Shown: piece by piece, positions 1 through 12,051 of the stretch
Position numbering within the stretch: position 1 is the stretch's first letter
How the letters are laid out: the number at the start of each line of letters is the position of its first letter
NCBI GenBank assembly: GCA_950295325.1
Contig: OX485805.1
Coordinates: 9,054,501 to 9,118,500, forward strand
From: Polytrichum commune
Lineage: Eukaryota > Streptophyta > Polytrichopsida > Polytrichales > Polytrichaceae
Length of the DNA: 64,000 nt
Direction of reading: 5' to 3'
Position numbers and translations under genes: made by a program
Notes under the pieces: model-generated
The model's input: only the letters and a program-made list of their open reading frames with translations
Told to the model about the DNA's origin: nothing
Database searches by the model: none

Positions 1-739
1 ACTTTTAAATGCTTGGCATCTCACCACTTGTGGTCCCCATATACAAGCCTACTCAAGAATGGAACTCAAGAGATTTCCAAAATTTTGTAGCCTTAAATAA
101 AAGCAACAAGAGTTTCGACCCGCAAAAAAATTATACTCATTATATTGGAGCGGGTTCAAAAATGGAGAGACCCTTTCAAAAGTGGGATAAGTTGGAAGAG
201 GTTGGCAGTTCGATTCCTGGTTGTGAAATCTCATCTCTACTTGACAAATACTTGCCAGTTGGTCAATTGCCTCTTGTGCTTTGGCGATGGCCCGTCGGCC
301 TTTTGTCTCAAAAATAAAAATAAGAAAAGGTGGGGTAAGTTAAGGTAGAAAAATGGGAGACTGTGAATGACCGCCATTGGTGCACTAGACTAGGAGTACA
401 ATGATTATTGTGTAGACCAAAAATGTATATTTGTAAAAATAATGGCCCGAAAAGGATGCATTGAAAGGCCGAATGCAATGACTGCCTAGATAAATATTGT
501 TTCATACATACTAAGATCACTTTTGGGTGTCATTGAGTTAGCCGTTTCATGTGCATTCATATGCGAAATGAGATATTTTGATTCTCAAATTAGGAAAACT
601 CTAATGTACAAGTAAAATGTAACTAATTTTTTACAAATAATAAAGGTACAAAACAACTTGCATTCCTCATCATTTCCTCTACTCCATCTATGAAAGACAT
701 TGCACAAATTTCAAGCTCCTCTTTCTATCTCGAAGCTTA
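1..739. other. Gene-free left flank
   Basis: No convincing coding region is seen on either strand; the short open frames have no recognisable motif. Near 208 there is a sequence resembling a pol III B box (GTTCGATTCC), followed about 100 bases later by an A-rich stretch (309-330). This could be an old SINE, but no convincing A box sits at the right distance and no target duplication was found. Confidence 0.5.
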
Positions 740-945
740 TTTACATTGTTTTCCGTATGTCTACCTTACTTGAAAGTCCCCCCTCTTTCGGCCTCTTTTT
801 ACATTGTTTTCCGTGTGTCTACCTTACTTAAAAGTCCCCCTCTTTCGGCCTCTTTTTACATTGTTTTCCGTATGTCTACCTTACTTAAAAGTCCCCCCTC
901 TTTCGGCCTCTTTTTACATTGTTTTCCGTATGTCTACCTTACTTA
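740..945. repeat. 58-base tandem repeat array, left part
   Basis: About four copies of a 57-58 base unit start at 740, 798, 855 and 913. Each runs from TTTACATTG through TTTTCCG, a CTACCTTACTT segment and AAAGTCCCCCCTC to TTCGGCCTC. The last copy stops abruptly at TTA (943-945), where a PIF/Harbinger element begins. The missing continuation of the unit is found at 5802-5893, so the array is older than the insertions that split it. Confidence 0.9.
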
Positions 946-1699
946 GAGCACCCTCAGTCGCCTCCCTGTAAACGATCCCGGCAAGGGCATTTGCAGGGAG
1001 CCATGCGAAGGAGCGGGGAAGACAGCCGGGAGGGGGGTCCAGTGCAACGCCTGGCAACTGCCCCCGGCAAGGATACCCGGCGCCACGCGGGCAGCCAGGT
1101 GGTGCGGGTTTCTCCACCCCAGCAGACAGGTTGTACCCTTTTACGGACAACATACAGGTTGTACCCAACAGACAGATTGCAGACGGGGTGTAGCCTTTTC
1201 ACGGGGAGGTCACTTCATTGTCAAGTTGACACCATGTGCGGACAAAGTTTGCTACCCCTATATTACATGCCATATGTGATTTTAAAATTTATGACATTTT
1301 TTCTACATATACACAACCATTGATAGTATCTTTTGTATACTTTTTTGAAATTTTTTTTAGTAATTGTTTTAGTCCAATTCTGTGTCATTCTAGTTAGAAA
1401 TGGTATGTTTTATGAAAAAAACAAATCATCAAATTTAGTTACCACTTTTAACTATGTCATAGGTCCTGTGTATATCTACTCATGAAAAAAAATTGATAAA
1501 ATTTTGACCCATTTTGGTGGTGCAACTTACCAAAAGAAGATTTTTTTTGGCCGCATGTGGTGTTCAACTTGACAATGGAGTGATCTACCCGTGAGCCTTC
1601 TCCGACAGTGTGAGGAAAAGCAGAGGCTTCCTCCAGGTCTTTATTTTCTATCACACTTGGTTTAGGGTTGTGTTGTAGTTGTGGTGATTCTCATAGTAG

Positions 1700-3001
1700 T
1701 GGGTATGGAGGCATGGAGGAAGGAGGTCTATTGAGAGGGCATTACAGAGTGATGAAGATGAAGAGGAGTATGAGGAGAGATTTTTCTCAGCTATGGTGGG
1801 AGCGGTTATGGAGGATGTGGAAGGTGATGCGCGGGTGAGACGAAAGCCTGGTGGGAGTACAATTGGGAGGCAAAACATTTTTCGTGACAGGGAAGCATAC
1901 CATCACCTCTTGTATCAGGATTATTTTGCGGACAATCCTACCTATGGTCATGTTAAGTTTCGTAGGCGATTTAGAATGAGACGGGAATTGTTCGTGTGCA
2001 TTATGGATGCATTGGCGACATTTGATCCATGGTTTGTCCAAGGTGTTGATGCGGTTGGTAGATTGGGTTTGAGCACATTGTAGAAATGCACTGTAGCAAT
2101 CATGATGCTTGCATATGGATTGCCTGCAGACGCGTGCGATGAGTATTGTAGATTGGGCGAATCTACTGCCTCTGAATGCATGAAACGGTTTGTAAAGGCA
2201 GTGAGAGGATGTTTTGAGCCAACCTACTTGAGGCAGCCCACACGTCAAGATTTTGAGCGCCAAATGGCCATCAATGAGGCCCGAGGCTTCCCCGGGATGT
2301 TTGGTAGTCTTGACTGTATGCATTGGATTTGGAAGAATTGCCCGGTTGCGTGGCAAGGGCAATTCCAAGACAAGGACAAGAACCGCTCTATTATCCTTGA
2401 GGCCATAGCTAATCAAAGTTTGTGGATATGGCATGCATTTTTTGGACTACCCGAGGGAAATAACAATATCAACGTTCTGGATAGATCGCCTCTTGTTTCC
2501 AACATGCTGCGAGGAGAAGGCCGTGATCTCAGCTTCCATGTAAATGGACATGTCTATCCTCGATTCTACCTTCTTGCAGATGGTATTTACCCGCCTTGGG
2601 CATGCTTCGTGCAACCGATCCATGAGCCAATTGGGGAAATGAAAGAGCACTACACTAAATGCCAAAAAGGTGCCCGCAAGGATGTCGAGCGTGCATTTGG
2701 AGTATTGCAGGCGAGGTTTGAGATTCTGAAAAACCCTGTCCGCCAATGGGATCTTGACACAATTGAAGACATCATGATGGCTTGTATAATCTTGCACAAC
2801 ATGATCATAGAGGACGAGCAGGGATTGTCACTAGAGCCGTTTGCTGATTGGGGACTTCGGGTTGAGCGGGTGAGGCATCCTCTATCATTTAGAGAGTTGC
2901 AGTCAGGCACCAGGGACCTTGAGAATGTTGAAGCACACTTTGCTTTGCGCAATGATCTCATGGAACACTTGTGGAGGGTGAAAGGAGGGCTGCAGTTCTA
3001 G
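1700..3001 (+). pseudogene. PIF/Harbinger DDE transposase, disrupted
   Basis: The frame is open from 1700 but has no ATG until 1793, so the true start may be lost or lie in an upstream exon. It reads in one frame to 3001 except for an in-frame TAG at 2081-2083. The larger part (2102-3001, 299 residues) holds the DDE_Tnp_4-type nuclease fold: Asp71 in GSLDCMHW, the NVLDRSP block at 124-130, LADGIYPPW near 158-166, and Glu196 in RKDVERAFG. The Asp usually found just before NVL in plant members (ND-I/L-NVL) is Asn here (residue about 122), a likely loss of the second catalytic acid. In the family this nuclease acts with the Myb-like protein encoded on the other strand to excise and insert the element. 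A single stop plus one active-site change suggests fairly recent inactivation. The family assignment is secure. Confidence 0.93.
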
Positions 3002-3419
3002 GTTGACAGAATAGGAGACGCTCTTTATTGTCAATAGAATTGGGCATTCAGGTTAAGACCAGGGCCCCCATTTCTGTAACCCAACATTTGATTTTTAGTA
3101 AATGCACCTTGATTTGGACTTACACCTGCACTATGCACTCCATACACAACATTTGTATGTCCAAAAGCACTAGGCGCAGAGCACAAATAATCAAGATGCG
3201 GCATTTCTACACTTAAACATGGTCTAAAAATTCTACCCTAGCTTGGACCTACGAGTCTTGTGTCTTGGCTGCCTCTGAAGCTTTGATCAACTTGTGATTC
3301 TCCGGCATTCGCTGGGGTGTCCGGGATGCATTCCGTGCCTTCCCAGCTCGAGTCGTCTTGGTCACCTGCACACACAAGCAGGACCACCAATAAACACCCG
3401 CTTCCGGAAAAAAAAAAAA

Positions 3420-4110
3420 AACATTCAACCCAGCCTTCAACATAGCACCCAACCCAATCCTTCAACCCACCAACCATTTCAAGCATTCAACCCACCCTTA
3501 ACCCAACCTTCAACCCAAGCCTTCAACCCACACCCTCAACCCACCCCTCAACCTACATTCAACCCACCCCTCAACCTACATTCAACCCACCCCTCAACCC
3601 AACACTCAACGCAACACTAAACCCAAGCCTTCAACCCACCATTCAACCATGCACTCAACCCAACCTTCTACCCAGTATTAAACCCAACCTTCAACCCAAT
3701 CATCGAACCCAACACTCAACCTAGCCTTCAACCCAACCCTCAAGTACCATTCAACCCAAACCCTCAACCCAACACTGAACGCAACACTCAACCCAGCAAT
3801 CCACCCACCCACTCACCAAAAACCCCATCAATCTAGCCACCCACTCCACCCCAGCCCTCAAGTTGGCACTCAATCCAGCATTCACCCTAAAACAAAAAAA
3901 ACCCTAGGAATCCACCCACCCCACCCCACCCCTCAACTCGACACTCAATCCAACATTCACCCTAAAACAAAAAAAAACCCAGCAATCCACCCACTCACCC
4001 CACCCCAGCCCTCAACTCGGCACTCAATCCAGCATTCACCCTAAAACAAAAAAACCCAGCAATCCACCCACCCACCCCACCCCACCCTTCAACTTGGCAT
4101 TAAACCCAAC
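3420..4110. repeat. A/C-rich minisatellite inside the Harbinger element
   Basis: Between the two transposon genes lies degenerate tandem sequence. The first part (about 3420-3790) is made of variants of a CAACCCAACCTT-like unit, including 23-base repeats near 3537-3590. The second part (about 3790-4110) has roughly three copies of a 65-75 base unit ending in CACCCTAAAACAAAAAAA. No gene is supported here. The CCCTAAA in this unit resembles the plant telomere heptamer but is not iterated. Confidence 0.85.
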
Positions 4111-4149
4111 ATTCAGGTTAAAGCTTGAACCTGCGAAGACGGGCAATTC

Positions 4150-5185
4150 TCAGAGAATCTCTCCCGGACTTGCAGCTGCAGAGTCTGGGATGGTCGCCAA
4201 GGGTGATGACGGTGGTGCAGGCGTAACCACGGGGGCAACGGCGCGGTTCCTCGCGGGGGGCGACTCCAGGTTGCAGTCCTTCAACAGCTTGGTGTGCTCA
4301 AGCTCATCTAGCTCTGCTCGACGCCGCTCCACTTGCATGCGTCGTTCCAGACGTTAAATCTCCTCTTGACGACGGAGTGTGAAATATTTTTTTGCCTCCT
4401 CACTCATGCCTTCTTCCAACGGCATGATGAAGAACGACATGGCGCATTGGTCCTGAATGGCATTTGGACTTGCGGAGGCTTGCTTCCGCCATAGTCTCTG
4501 TAGCGCGCGCTTGGGACTGCAGAATCTTCTCCCACTTCTTCTGCGCCACGACATCCGCATTTGCTACCTTCGAGCCTTGCGGCCTGGTGGGTCTCGAGGG
4601 AAACCCTCTGGGACTGATGACAACGACCTCCTCATCCGAAGCGCTACAAGAACCTGGGCCTTCCATGGCCACCTCCGGGGCAATTGTCGGAGGTGACTTG
4701 CGTTTCCCCATGCCTAGACCTCTGGGGCCACTCTCCACGGCAGCTGATCACCGTTGCACGTCCACTGGCGAGTCCCACCACCTCGGTACATCCTTCAGAA
4801 CCTGCCAACAATGCAAATACACAAAAGGTTGTTGTTTGGGATGCCTATCTCAATAAAACTAGAGCGTTTTTTCAACTACATCATCAAGGGATGTGCCGGA
4901 CTCTCTACAATCAAACACTTGCTTGTACGCCCCACAAAATTTGCCCACGTCGTGCTTAATGTGACCCCATTTTGTCTCTAGCGACCTAGCTGGGCGCACA
5001 AGATTTGAGCGTGGTTTGCTATGATTGAAATGAGCAGTGATACGATCCCAGAATGCAGAATTGCGTTGACCATTGCCACAAATTGGGTCCTGCGAAACAA
5101 CAAGAAAACTTCTACACAAGCTTCTCTCCTCCTCAGCATTGAAATTTTTGGCCTTGCGTGTTTTTCCCGCCGGAACGTGTGCCAT
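4150..5185 (-). pseudogene. Harbinger Myb/SANT-like accessory protein, disrupted
   Basis: Read on the minus strand from 5185, the first 108 residues hold a trihelix/Myb-like DNA-binding region: KNFNAEEERSLCRSF, DPICG, FWDRITAHF, then KWGHIKHDVGKFCGAY. This is the form seen in the second protein of plant PIF/Harbinger elements. After a stop at 4859 the similarity continues (LHCWQVLKDVPRWWDSP near 4770-4810). It then runs through the NAM-associated C-terminal segment: KKWEKILQSQARATETMAEA in one frame, QDQCAMSFFIMP and EEAKKYFTLRRQEE in another, then ERRRAELDELEHTKLL. I see several stops, including a TAA at 4354-4356, and one frameshift near 4460-4480. In active elements this protein binds the subterminal DNA and brings in the nuclease. 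Exon boundaries cannot be fixed. Confidence 0.85.
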
Positions 5186-5384
5186 GGTGGCCTCTGCCAG
5201 TACTGCTACCGGGAGGACAGTTCCTCACGGCAAACAAGGGGAAAGTGCTGAGAGCGGGAGGGGTTTTGACGGGACCCGCAAAATAGCGGGAGGGGTAGCG
5301 AGGGCATTGGCCCGGGCCGCAGGCTCCCGCGCCCGCCAGTGACCGTTGCCGTGAGCCGGGGTCTCAGGACTGAAAATGCTCTTA

Positions 5385-5801
5385 GAGCATCCCCACCACA
5401 TCGGGTACACGCCAAATAGAGTATATAATATTTTATACCTTTGGGGAGCCCTCCATTTTGAGCGGGGCAGCTCATCTTGAGTCAAAGCTCACCAAAGCCT
5501 AGGCATACCCCTGGTATAATTAAGAAGCAATCAATAAGACAACGACACCTATTATTTGACATGGGATAAAGTAGGATATCGGAGTATATGATATTAAAGT
5601 AATCTCTTGGCGGGCCGGAGGAGGGCCGTTATATGAACCATTTATGGCAGGGGAAGGTCTTTACTATACCCGGGCCGGTTCTAAATTATGGGGGACTGGA
5701 CATTGGCGGGGCTCAATTTATGCTGGTACCGCCACCTAAGAACCCGGGATGCCCCATTTTTGGCATTGGCATGCCCCATGCCCGGTCTGGTGGGGACGCT
5801 C
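5385..5801. mobile_element. Harbinger-type MITE adjoining the larger element
   Basis: This is a 417-base element with terminal inverted repeats GAGCATCCCCACCA (left) and GAGCGTCCCCACCA (read inward from the right). It is flanked by TTA at 5382-5384 and 5802-5804. It shares its left TTA with the right end of the 4.4 kb element, so the two sit back to back. It has no coding capacity. Its termini are closer to those of the element at 5964-7457 than to its neighbour's. Confidence 0.88.
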
Positions 5802-5893
5802 TTAAAAGTCCCCCCTCCTTCAGCCTCTTTTTACACTGTTTTCCGTATGTCTACCTTACTTAAAAGTCCTGCCTCTTTCAGCCTCTTTCAGTG
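5802..5893. repeat. 58-base tandem array, right part
   Basis: The repeat unit seen at 740-945 resumes here exactly where it was broken: TTA followed by AAAGTCCCCCCTCC, then the TTTTTACACTGTTTTCCG and CTACCTTACTT segments. About one and a half copies follow. This shows that the combined Harbinger and MITE insertion went into a TTA inside the array. Confidence 0.88.
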
Positions 5894-5963
5894 ACTAGAC
5901 GGTGAACTCTATTATCTCCCCCAGGTAATATAGATAGCAACAGTAGAAAGTTTAAGGTTCTTA

Positions 5964-7457
5964 GAGCATCTCCACTCGCCCGGGCACCGCCCCGGGCATA
6001 ATGGCCTCGGTGGCAGCCCCGACACAGTGTGGGATGCCCGGCACGTCCCCTGAGACCCACTAGCCCCGGTACATACCGGCTTGCAGACCCGCTCCAAGGC
6101 TGACCCCCGTCCGGGATAAGCAGGCCCCGAAACCCTGCTCATGATTAGATGCCCTACCCGATGCCCTGCCCGAGAATATATTTTTTGCATGGTTTCACTG
6201 CACGAATTTTATTGCCCCGCCCGGGAATGAAATAAAACACTACACTAATACGAGATAATTAGAAAATCCAATTCATGTGGGGGCAATAATGAACGTAATA
6301 TTGTTGTTTTGTATGAACAGTCAATTCTACCCTAGATGTTGCGTCCATAAATATTTTATGGAAATAATGCCACTCTAGGGTTTTTGTACACGGAATAACA
6401 TACAAACGATCATACAACTTCTGAGTGTGTCCAAGAGTTTTACAACCTTTGTATTTGAATCATAAACTAACTCTAAAATCTTTATAGATTCTATGAAGTT
6501 AAGAGCAACGACTTGTGCAATTCTAGGCTTTTTTGCCTCATGTATCTCAAGCTCAACCATCTATGCAATAAAATGAATGGTTATAGACTAATAAAATGTA
6601 AGGTAGTAGAATGTAAGGTACTAAATACTTTGGATATATTTTAATAAATAAAGAATCCTCATTATATAGTTACTTGTAAAAGCCTTTACTTTACTTTTCA
6701 ATTTAAAAGTATTAAAAGTAAATGTAAAAGTGTGTATTTAAAAGTGTGACCCTAAATGTAAAAATGTCAATTTAAAAAGTAAAAGTGTGTATGTAAAAAA
6801 CAAAGACCCCAAGTAGTGCAGCTGGGGTCCATAGTTCATGCTAGTAATTCAAGTTCATAGTTCATTGATTCTCATGATGGTGATGATGATTGTTTGCATT
6901 GTTATTGATTTGTGGTGATGCTTGTTCATGCTAGTTCTCATTGCATGTCAAATGAATTTTGTAATGAACATAGGCAATCCTTAAACACAAAATAGGGTGA
7001 GCTAATTTTTTATAATGAACATAGGGTTGAAAAAAAAAATCTTATGTGAGTTATAACTATAGTAAGACATCATAATAATACACCATATTAGGGAATTATA
7101 TAATTAAACGGTGTGTTCAAATCTAACATCTAGACATAATACCCCTACATTAAATACTTCTTCCTCCTCCGGGCAAAAGTTCATGCCCTTCTTTGTCCTC
7201 CCACCCGTTGCAGCCACATCTTCTCCCCTTGCTGACATATTAGAATAAATCCAAAGAAAGGAAATATGGGCAATGGCGTTGGCGTGGGAAGCTCGGTAAC
7301 CAAGGCGAAAATACCCAGCGAACTCCTCTGAAATGCCCGCCCTGGGACCCTTTTACCAGATAGCGGTGACTAATGGATGTTGGGACTTGGCGGCCCCGGC
7401 AGCGATATACCCGGAGTGCCGTTCACCTGCCAGGTACCCAGCCTGGTGGGGACGCTC
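5964..7457. mobile_element. Non-autonomous PIF/Harbinger element
   Basis: The element is 1494 bases long with TTA duplications at 5961-5963 and 7458-7460. Its inverted termini are GAGCATCTCCACTCGCCC on the left and GAGCGTCCCCACCAGGC read inward from the right, matching the 417-base MITE. The ends are GC-rich and the middle is AT-rich (about 6200-7200). There is no transposase and no convincing gene, so it would need enzymes supplied by another copy. Confidence 0.85.
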
Positions 7458-7460
7458 TTA

Positions 7461-8236
7461 GGAGTGGGGCCCCAGCTTAAAGTGCACAACATCCAGGCTT
7501 CCAGTGTTGCTCGCAGGCAATGTTCAAGTTTGAAGTGTGCACATGCATTTCAATGTGAAGGGCTTCAAAATAATCACACTTCACTCAAACTTTCAAAGTT
7601 TTCCTGCAACACTTCACCAATTTTATTTTTTTGGTATTGGCTGTTCTGTAGTGAGTATGAAAATAATATGATATCTCACTATATTGAAGAAGTACATGCA
7701 ATAAATTGATGCACTAAAATGATTTAGATTCCCTATATAATGCACTTAATCATCATCCAACTCCAAAGGCAAAGCCCTCTAGTTTTTGGTCGATTTCCAA
7801 GTGTTAAAAATTCTAGACCAATCCATATTTTCCATCAAAAGACCGCATCATGACACTCATATCAATGCATCCAATGATTCAAGTTTCAATCAACTTCTAC
7901 AATCACTCTTCACCCAATTTTGTTTCAAAAGTCCACGTTCACATATAGTTGTACTCGCCAAGCCGAAGTTGCACTTAGTGGTGAGTCGAAGTTGCAGAGT
8001 CGAAATTGCAAGAGCTATTGGAATTTGAAAGTGTTTGCTAGAATGCCAAGACTAGAGTCCAACAATGTTTTTATTTGCAAATTGTAGCCACTGTATTTTG
8101 TGATAGGTAATTTTTGGAGAGGCCTTCACTATGAAGGTGGAAACTTTGTAGAGCACATTTTTGTGAAGTGCCAAAAAATCAAATTGACGGCCAAAATGGC
8201 ATTTGACAAGTGTTGAAGACTGCTCGCAAGGCCGGG
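7461..8236. other. Gene-free spacer
   Basis: This AT-rich stretch lies between the third Harbinger-type element and the first Mutator-like element. Open frames here are short and carry no recognisable motif. No inverted repeat or target duplication pairs were found inside it. Confidence 0.5.
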
Positions 8237-8547
8237 CCGTGTTACTGGGGCGCTCCATGGCCCCAAGCGCATACCCAATCTGGGCCATGAGAGCGCCCGG
8301 GGCCCATCAACAACCCACAAGCCGGCGGACAGCCACCCCCTGTTAGGCTGCGGGCAGGGCAGGGCCTAGCCAACCCTCGGGCCCACGGAGGACATGGAGG
8401 GGGAAGGCAGCTCCAACCGGTTGGATGCTAACATCTTCTGGTTTTGCTAAATTCATTTGAGATTTATTCTATGGAATCCTTTAAAACGATCGGTAAATTA
8501 CCTTAAGTCTTGAACTTCAACCGGATATTTCTCGAACTCAACCAATT
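8237..8547 (+). repeat. Left TIR of Mutator-like element 1
   Basis: Reading inward, the sequence matches the reverse complement of 12052-12355 over nearly its whole length. It includes GGGGCGCTCCATGGCCCC, an ACCCACAAGCCGGC-type segment, the AACCGGTTGGATGC block and the ACTTCAACCGGATATTTCTC block at the inner end. Differences are scattered substitutions and small indels, consistent with an old pair. Confidence 0.85.
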
Positions 8548-8980
8548 CATTGCAACTAACTGGTAAATTTTCTCAAGTTTTGAACTTCAACCGGTTATTT
8601 CTCGAAAGTTCAAGTCTTAAGGTAATTTACCAATCATTGTTCCCCTCTTTAGTATGATACGTTTGAAAAACATAAAAAACGTCGTATGATTAAGGTATCA
8701 TCTTTTCATTAATATGACAAATGACATAAGATTGTTGTATTGTCAAGGTGTTGTGTTCTCATTAATATGATAAATGTCGTAAAGTTATCATATTATTGAG
8801 GGAATACAAAAACACAAGTAAGATGAGAGTTAAAACATATACAACGAATTTAAGCAATATAGATGGTATGGAATAACATCTTATAGCTCCAAAAACACAC
8901 AATTTCAATAATGCAAGGAATTCACTTACATAAGCATATTAAATGATATTGAATAATTTGATTATATTGATGCTACAAGG

Positions 8981-11360
8981 TCAAGCAAATCTAATGCATT
9001 CATCGGGTAAAGTTATCCCAAATATGGATTCGCCATTGTGTTCCATACGAAGGATGTGGGATTGTGCATCTTTTCCATCTTTTGAGAAGTTGTAGTTGAC
9101 TAGTTTTCCCGGTTGCCAAATATTCGTATTCTCGTTGTAAAGCTTCACCAACTGCCCAAAAAAAGAACCATCCATCCCAATGGATCCGGTTTGAGACTCG
9201 CCTTGTACAATTGCATTTTCACAATTATGGCATTCCTTAGTTAATTTCCCTTCGCACAATAAATTGTGATCTCCACAAACATGACATTTTTGCTTATATA
9301 ATTTAGGAAGTAGCATCCGCTTCCGCTTCTGAGCCATTGATTGTCGTCGCCAAACCTCCATTGTTGTTTCAAGTCGTGCCAATGCAATGGTTCTAATTAT
9401 TGGTGGTCCTACATACCACAAGATTTGAAACAGTTAAATCATGTCATTAAATAACAATTTCAATATATTTGATAACAATTTCAATAAATCATAGTGTAGT
9501 ATAAGTACATGATGCTTGTGACGGGTTCATGTCTCCACTTGAACCAACTAGATCCTTGTTTTTGGATTTCCATGGCCTCCCATGTCCAAACCTGGTCCTC
9601 GATACATTGGCTTAAATTGAAGCAATATTACTACCAACACGAGGCAAAAAAATACGTCCAAAAACTAATTGAGGGTTTAAGGCAAATTAAAGTTTTTTTT
9701 AACGGCATTTAACCTCTTGATTGCGTATTCAATATGTTCTAAATCTATAGTTCTCATCTGATCTATTGTTAAAAAATCTCGACCCAACTCAACATATAGA
9801 TCATTTAGCTTCGCTAATCAAACTTGAATTTGAGGAACATCCTCAACTTTTGATGTTTCCCCTTGTACAATACCAAGACTATCGTATTCTACACCAATAT
9901 CATCCATGGATGGAGATAGACGGTTAAGTTCAAGGCTTTGTGGAGGAGAAACTACATCATCTTCTCCCACATCATCTAAATTATTTATAAATCTATTTTC
10001 TTCAATAGATAATATACGCTTCAAATATGTAAATTCTTCGTCTACTAATTTTTTCACAGCAAGAAGGTGCTTGCAGATAGACACTCTATCCTCACACTCA
10101 CAACACTCAGTGCCCAAATTCACTGCATACCATCGCTCATGTATTATTTGGCTACGGATGAGGGATTTCATACTACCACCATCGATAACTTCAAGGTTAT
10201 TTGGTAGATCAACTTTATCCTCTCTACCATGGCGTTAGCTCTTTGTATGCGGATTGTGTATTGTCTATCTGTTCCCCTTGTTGAATACTTTCGTGAATCG
10301 CTTAGTGCATTCACATGCATGTAGTGCTCAATCAATGTACCGCCACCAACCCTAAGGCGTGTCTTATGTTGCCATACACATCAAATATAATTAAAAAAAA
10401 ACCAATATTAATATCATTTGATTTGATATTACATATATAAATTATTTATTTTAATAAAAAATATACATCAATAAAAAATTAATCAATCACATACCTATGA
10501 TTGCTCAAATGAACTGATCCAAACGCCAATTAACTTTCTTATCAAACAAGGTAAATTTTATAAAATGGCACAATCTTTCTACTAGATTTGTTGTATTTAC
10601 AAATTCATGCTTGTATAGACGGTTAAATCTTGGCCATATACCACGCCACTTGCAATTTTCCGCCCATCTAATTGCAACATTGTTCAAAACTAGCTTCTCG
10701 GTTGCCCAAGTATTTTTGAATTCAACATATTTTGAACTGAATTGGGCCTCCTTGAGGCATTTTAGAAGACCGCACATCACGATAAATTTGAGTTCTCTTA
10801 TCGACGCTTTTTTAACATGAAATCAAGACAACAATAATTTGCATTTTATTTGCTCACTACCTATGACGTTGTTCGCCCAACACTATGGATCATCATTGAT
10901 CAATGTTGTGAAAGCGTTAAGCTTTGTTGCACTTTTGTCAATCACTATCGCATTGGGTCTAATAGGCCCCATTCTCTCAAAAACCGCCCGCAAAGTTAGC
11001 CTCAATGTTGTTGCCTCATGGCCCTCTTGATAATCTTTAGAACAAAATATCAAAAAATTGGGCATACCGTATCCGCGGTTATTGGGACACATTGCAACAT
11101 ATAACGGTAGCCCATATTGGTTGGTCTTGAATGTATTGTCAATTGCTTAGGCCGAGTTTGGAGTAATTTGGATTTCTAGCTCGCGCATCCAATCGCTCTG
11201 TATGACTAGCACAAAATGATATTTCTCTAGGTCTTCATTGTTATGATCATAAGCTTGGAAATAGATAACTAGGCCATTTTTCTTCCAATTGTCTAATTGG
11301 CTGTGTATGTTGGCCCAATCATCATCTTTCACTTGCCCACTTTTTTGCATAGAGTATGTT
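8981..11360 (-). pseudogene. FAR1/MULE-type transposase, disrupted
   Basis: The gene reads on the minus strand in pieces. From 11350: an N-terminal region, an in-frame stop just after PNSA (about 11147-11149), then AIDNTFKTNQYGLPLYVA, which carries the first catalytic Asp of the MULE transposase fold. Next come GYGMPNFLIFCSKD and NAIVIDKSATKLNAF (second Asp region). A stop follows at 10883 before CWANNV. The block at 10505-10780 has WPRFNRLYKHEFVNTTNLVE. At 9818-10171 is a SWIM zinc finger: CCECEDRVSICKHLL gives the CxC...CxH pattern. The C-terminal block at 8981-9421 has further Cys pairs (CHVC, CHNC). FHY3/FAR1 proteins descend from such transposases, but location between TIRs and the stops mark this copy as transposon debris. 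Exon and intron borders were not resolved. Confidence 0.88.
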
Positions 11361-12051
11361 TAATTGAACACCTCATTTAGAGTAAAAAAAAACCTATAAG
11401 AAACCCTTTCATGAGGCTCAACTTGCTGCTACAAATTGGTGCCCTACTTTGAGCTGCAAGAACTGTTGAATTCACCTTATTCATGTTTTGCAAGTTTTCT
11501 TGGATATGATGAATGGCCAAGGAGTGAAGAGGCAAGAAAAATACGTTATCCATTGAACCAGGGTTATGTCCAGAGTGTCCTTTGTAAAGATGAATCTACA
11601 ATCAATTCTAATATCAAATGTGCAAAAACAGCTACCAAAATCAATAATAAACATATAAGTTTAGTTATACAAATACGCTATAATTACATTGAATATAAAT
11701 GAAGTTAGCAATATTACCTCGGCATCTCTGTCATTATTTGTTGGATGCACAATCTTGATATGGAACTCACATCTAGGACACCTTTATTTGAGTGGTATGT
11801 GGTTCTAAGAACGGACATCAAATAATGAACATTTAGACTATATTGAATAAAACTAAGGGATCTATTTGACCATTTTATGAGTACGATAATTATTGTCATA
11901 CATTCCCAATAGCCATAATTATTTTCACATAACTTTTATGTTCCTTTTTTTAATTTTTGGAATTTTATGTGGGTCTAATCTAATCCTAAAAGCTACTTAA
12001 GTTGGCGGTCTAATTATTTTATGAAGTGATCGTTAAATATAATATCCCTCA

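Larger units (their letters stand above)
946..5381 (+). mobile_element. PIF/Harbinger DNA transposon, decayed
   Basis: The element is 4436 bases long and flanked by the 3-base target duplication TTA (943-945 and 5382-5384), the hallmark of this superfamily. Short terminal inverted repeats match: GAGCACCCTCAGTC on the left and GAGCATTTTCAGTC read inward from the right. Inside are the two genes expected of an autonomous element in convergent orientation: a DDE nuclease on the plus strand (1700-3001) and a Myb/SANT-like partner on the minus strand (4150-5185). An A/C-rich minisatellite lies between them. Both genes carry stops, so this copy is non-functional. The ends are GC-rich, unlike the AT-rich surroundings. 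Confidence 0.92.

Noticed and set aside
150-330. A SINE at the left edge, based on GTTCGATTCC and an A-rich tail
   Set aside because: There is no A box at the proper distance and no target duplication; kept only as a remark.
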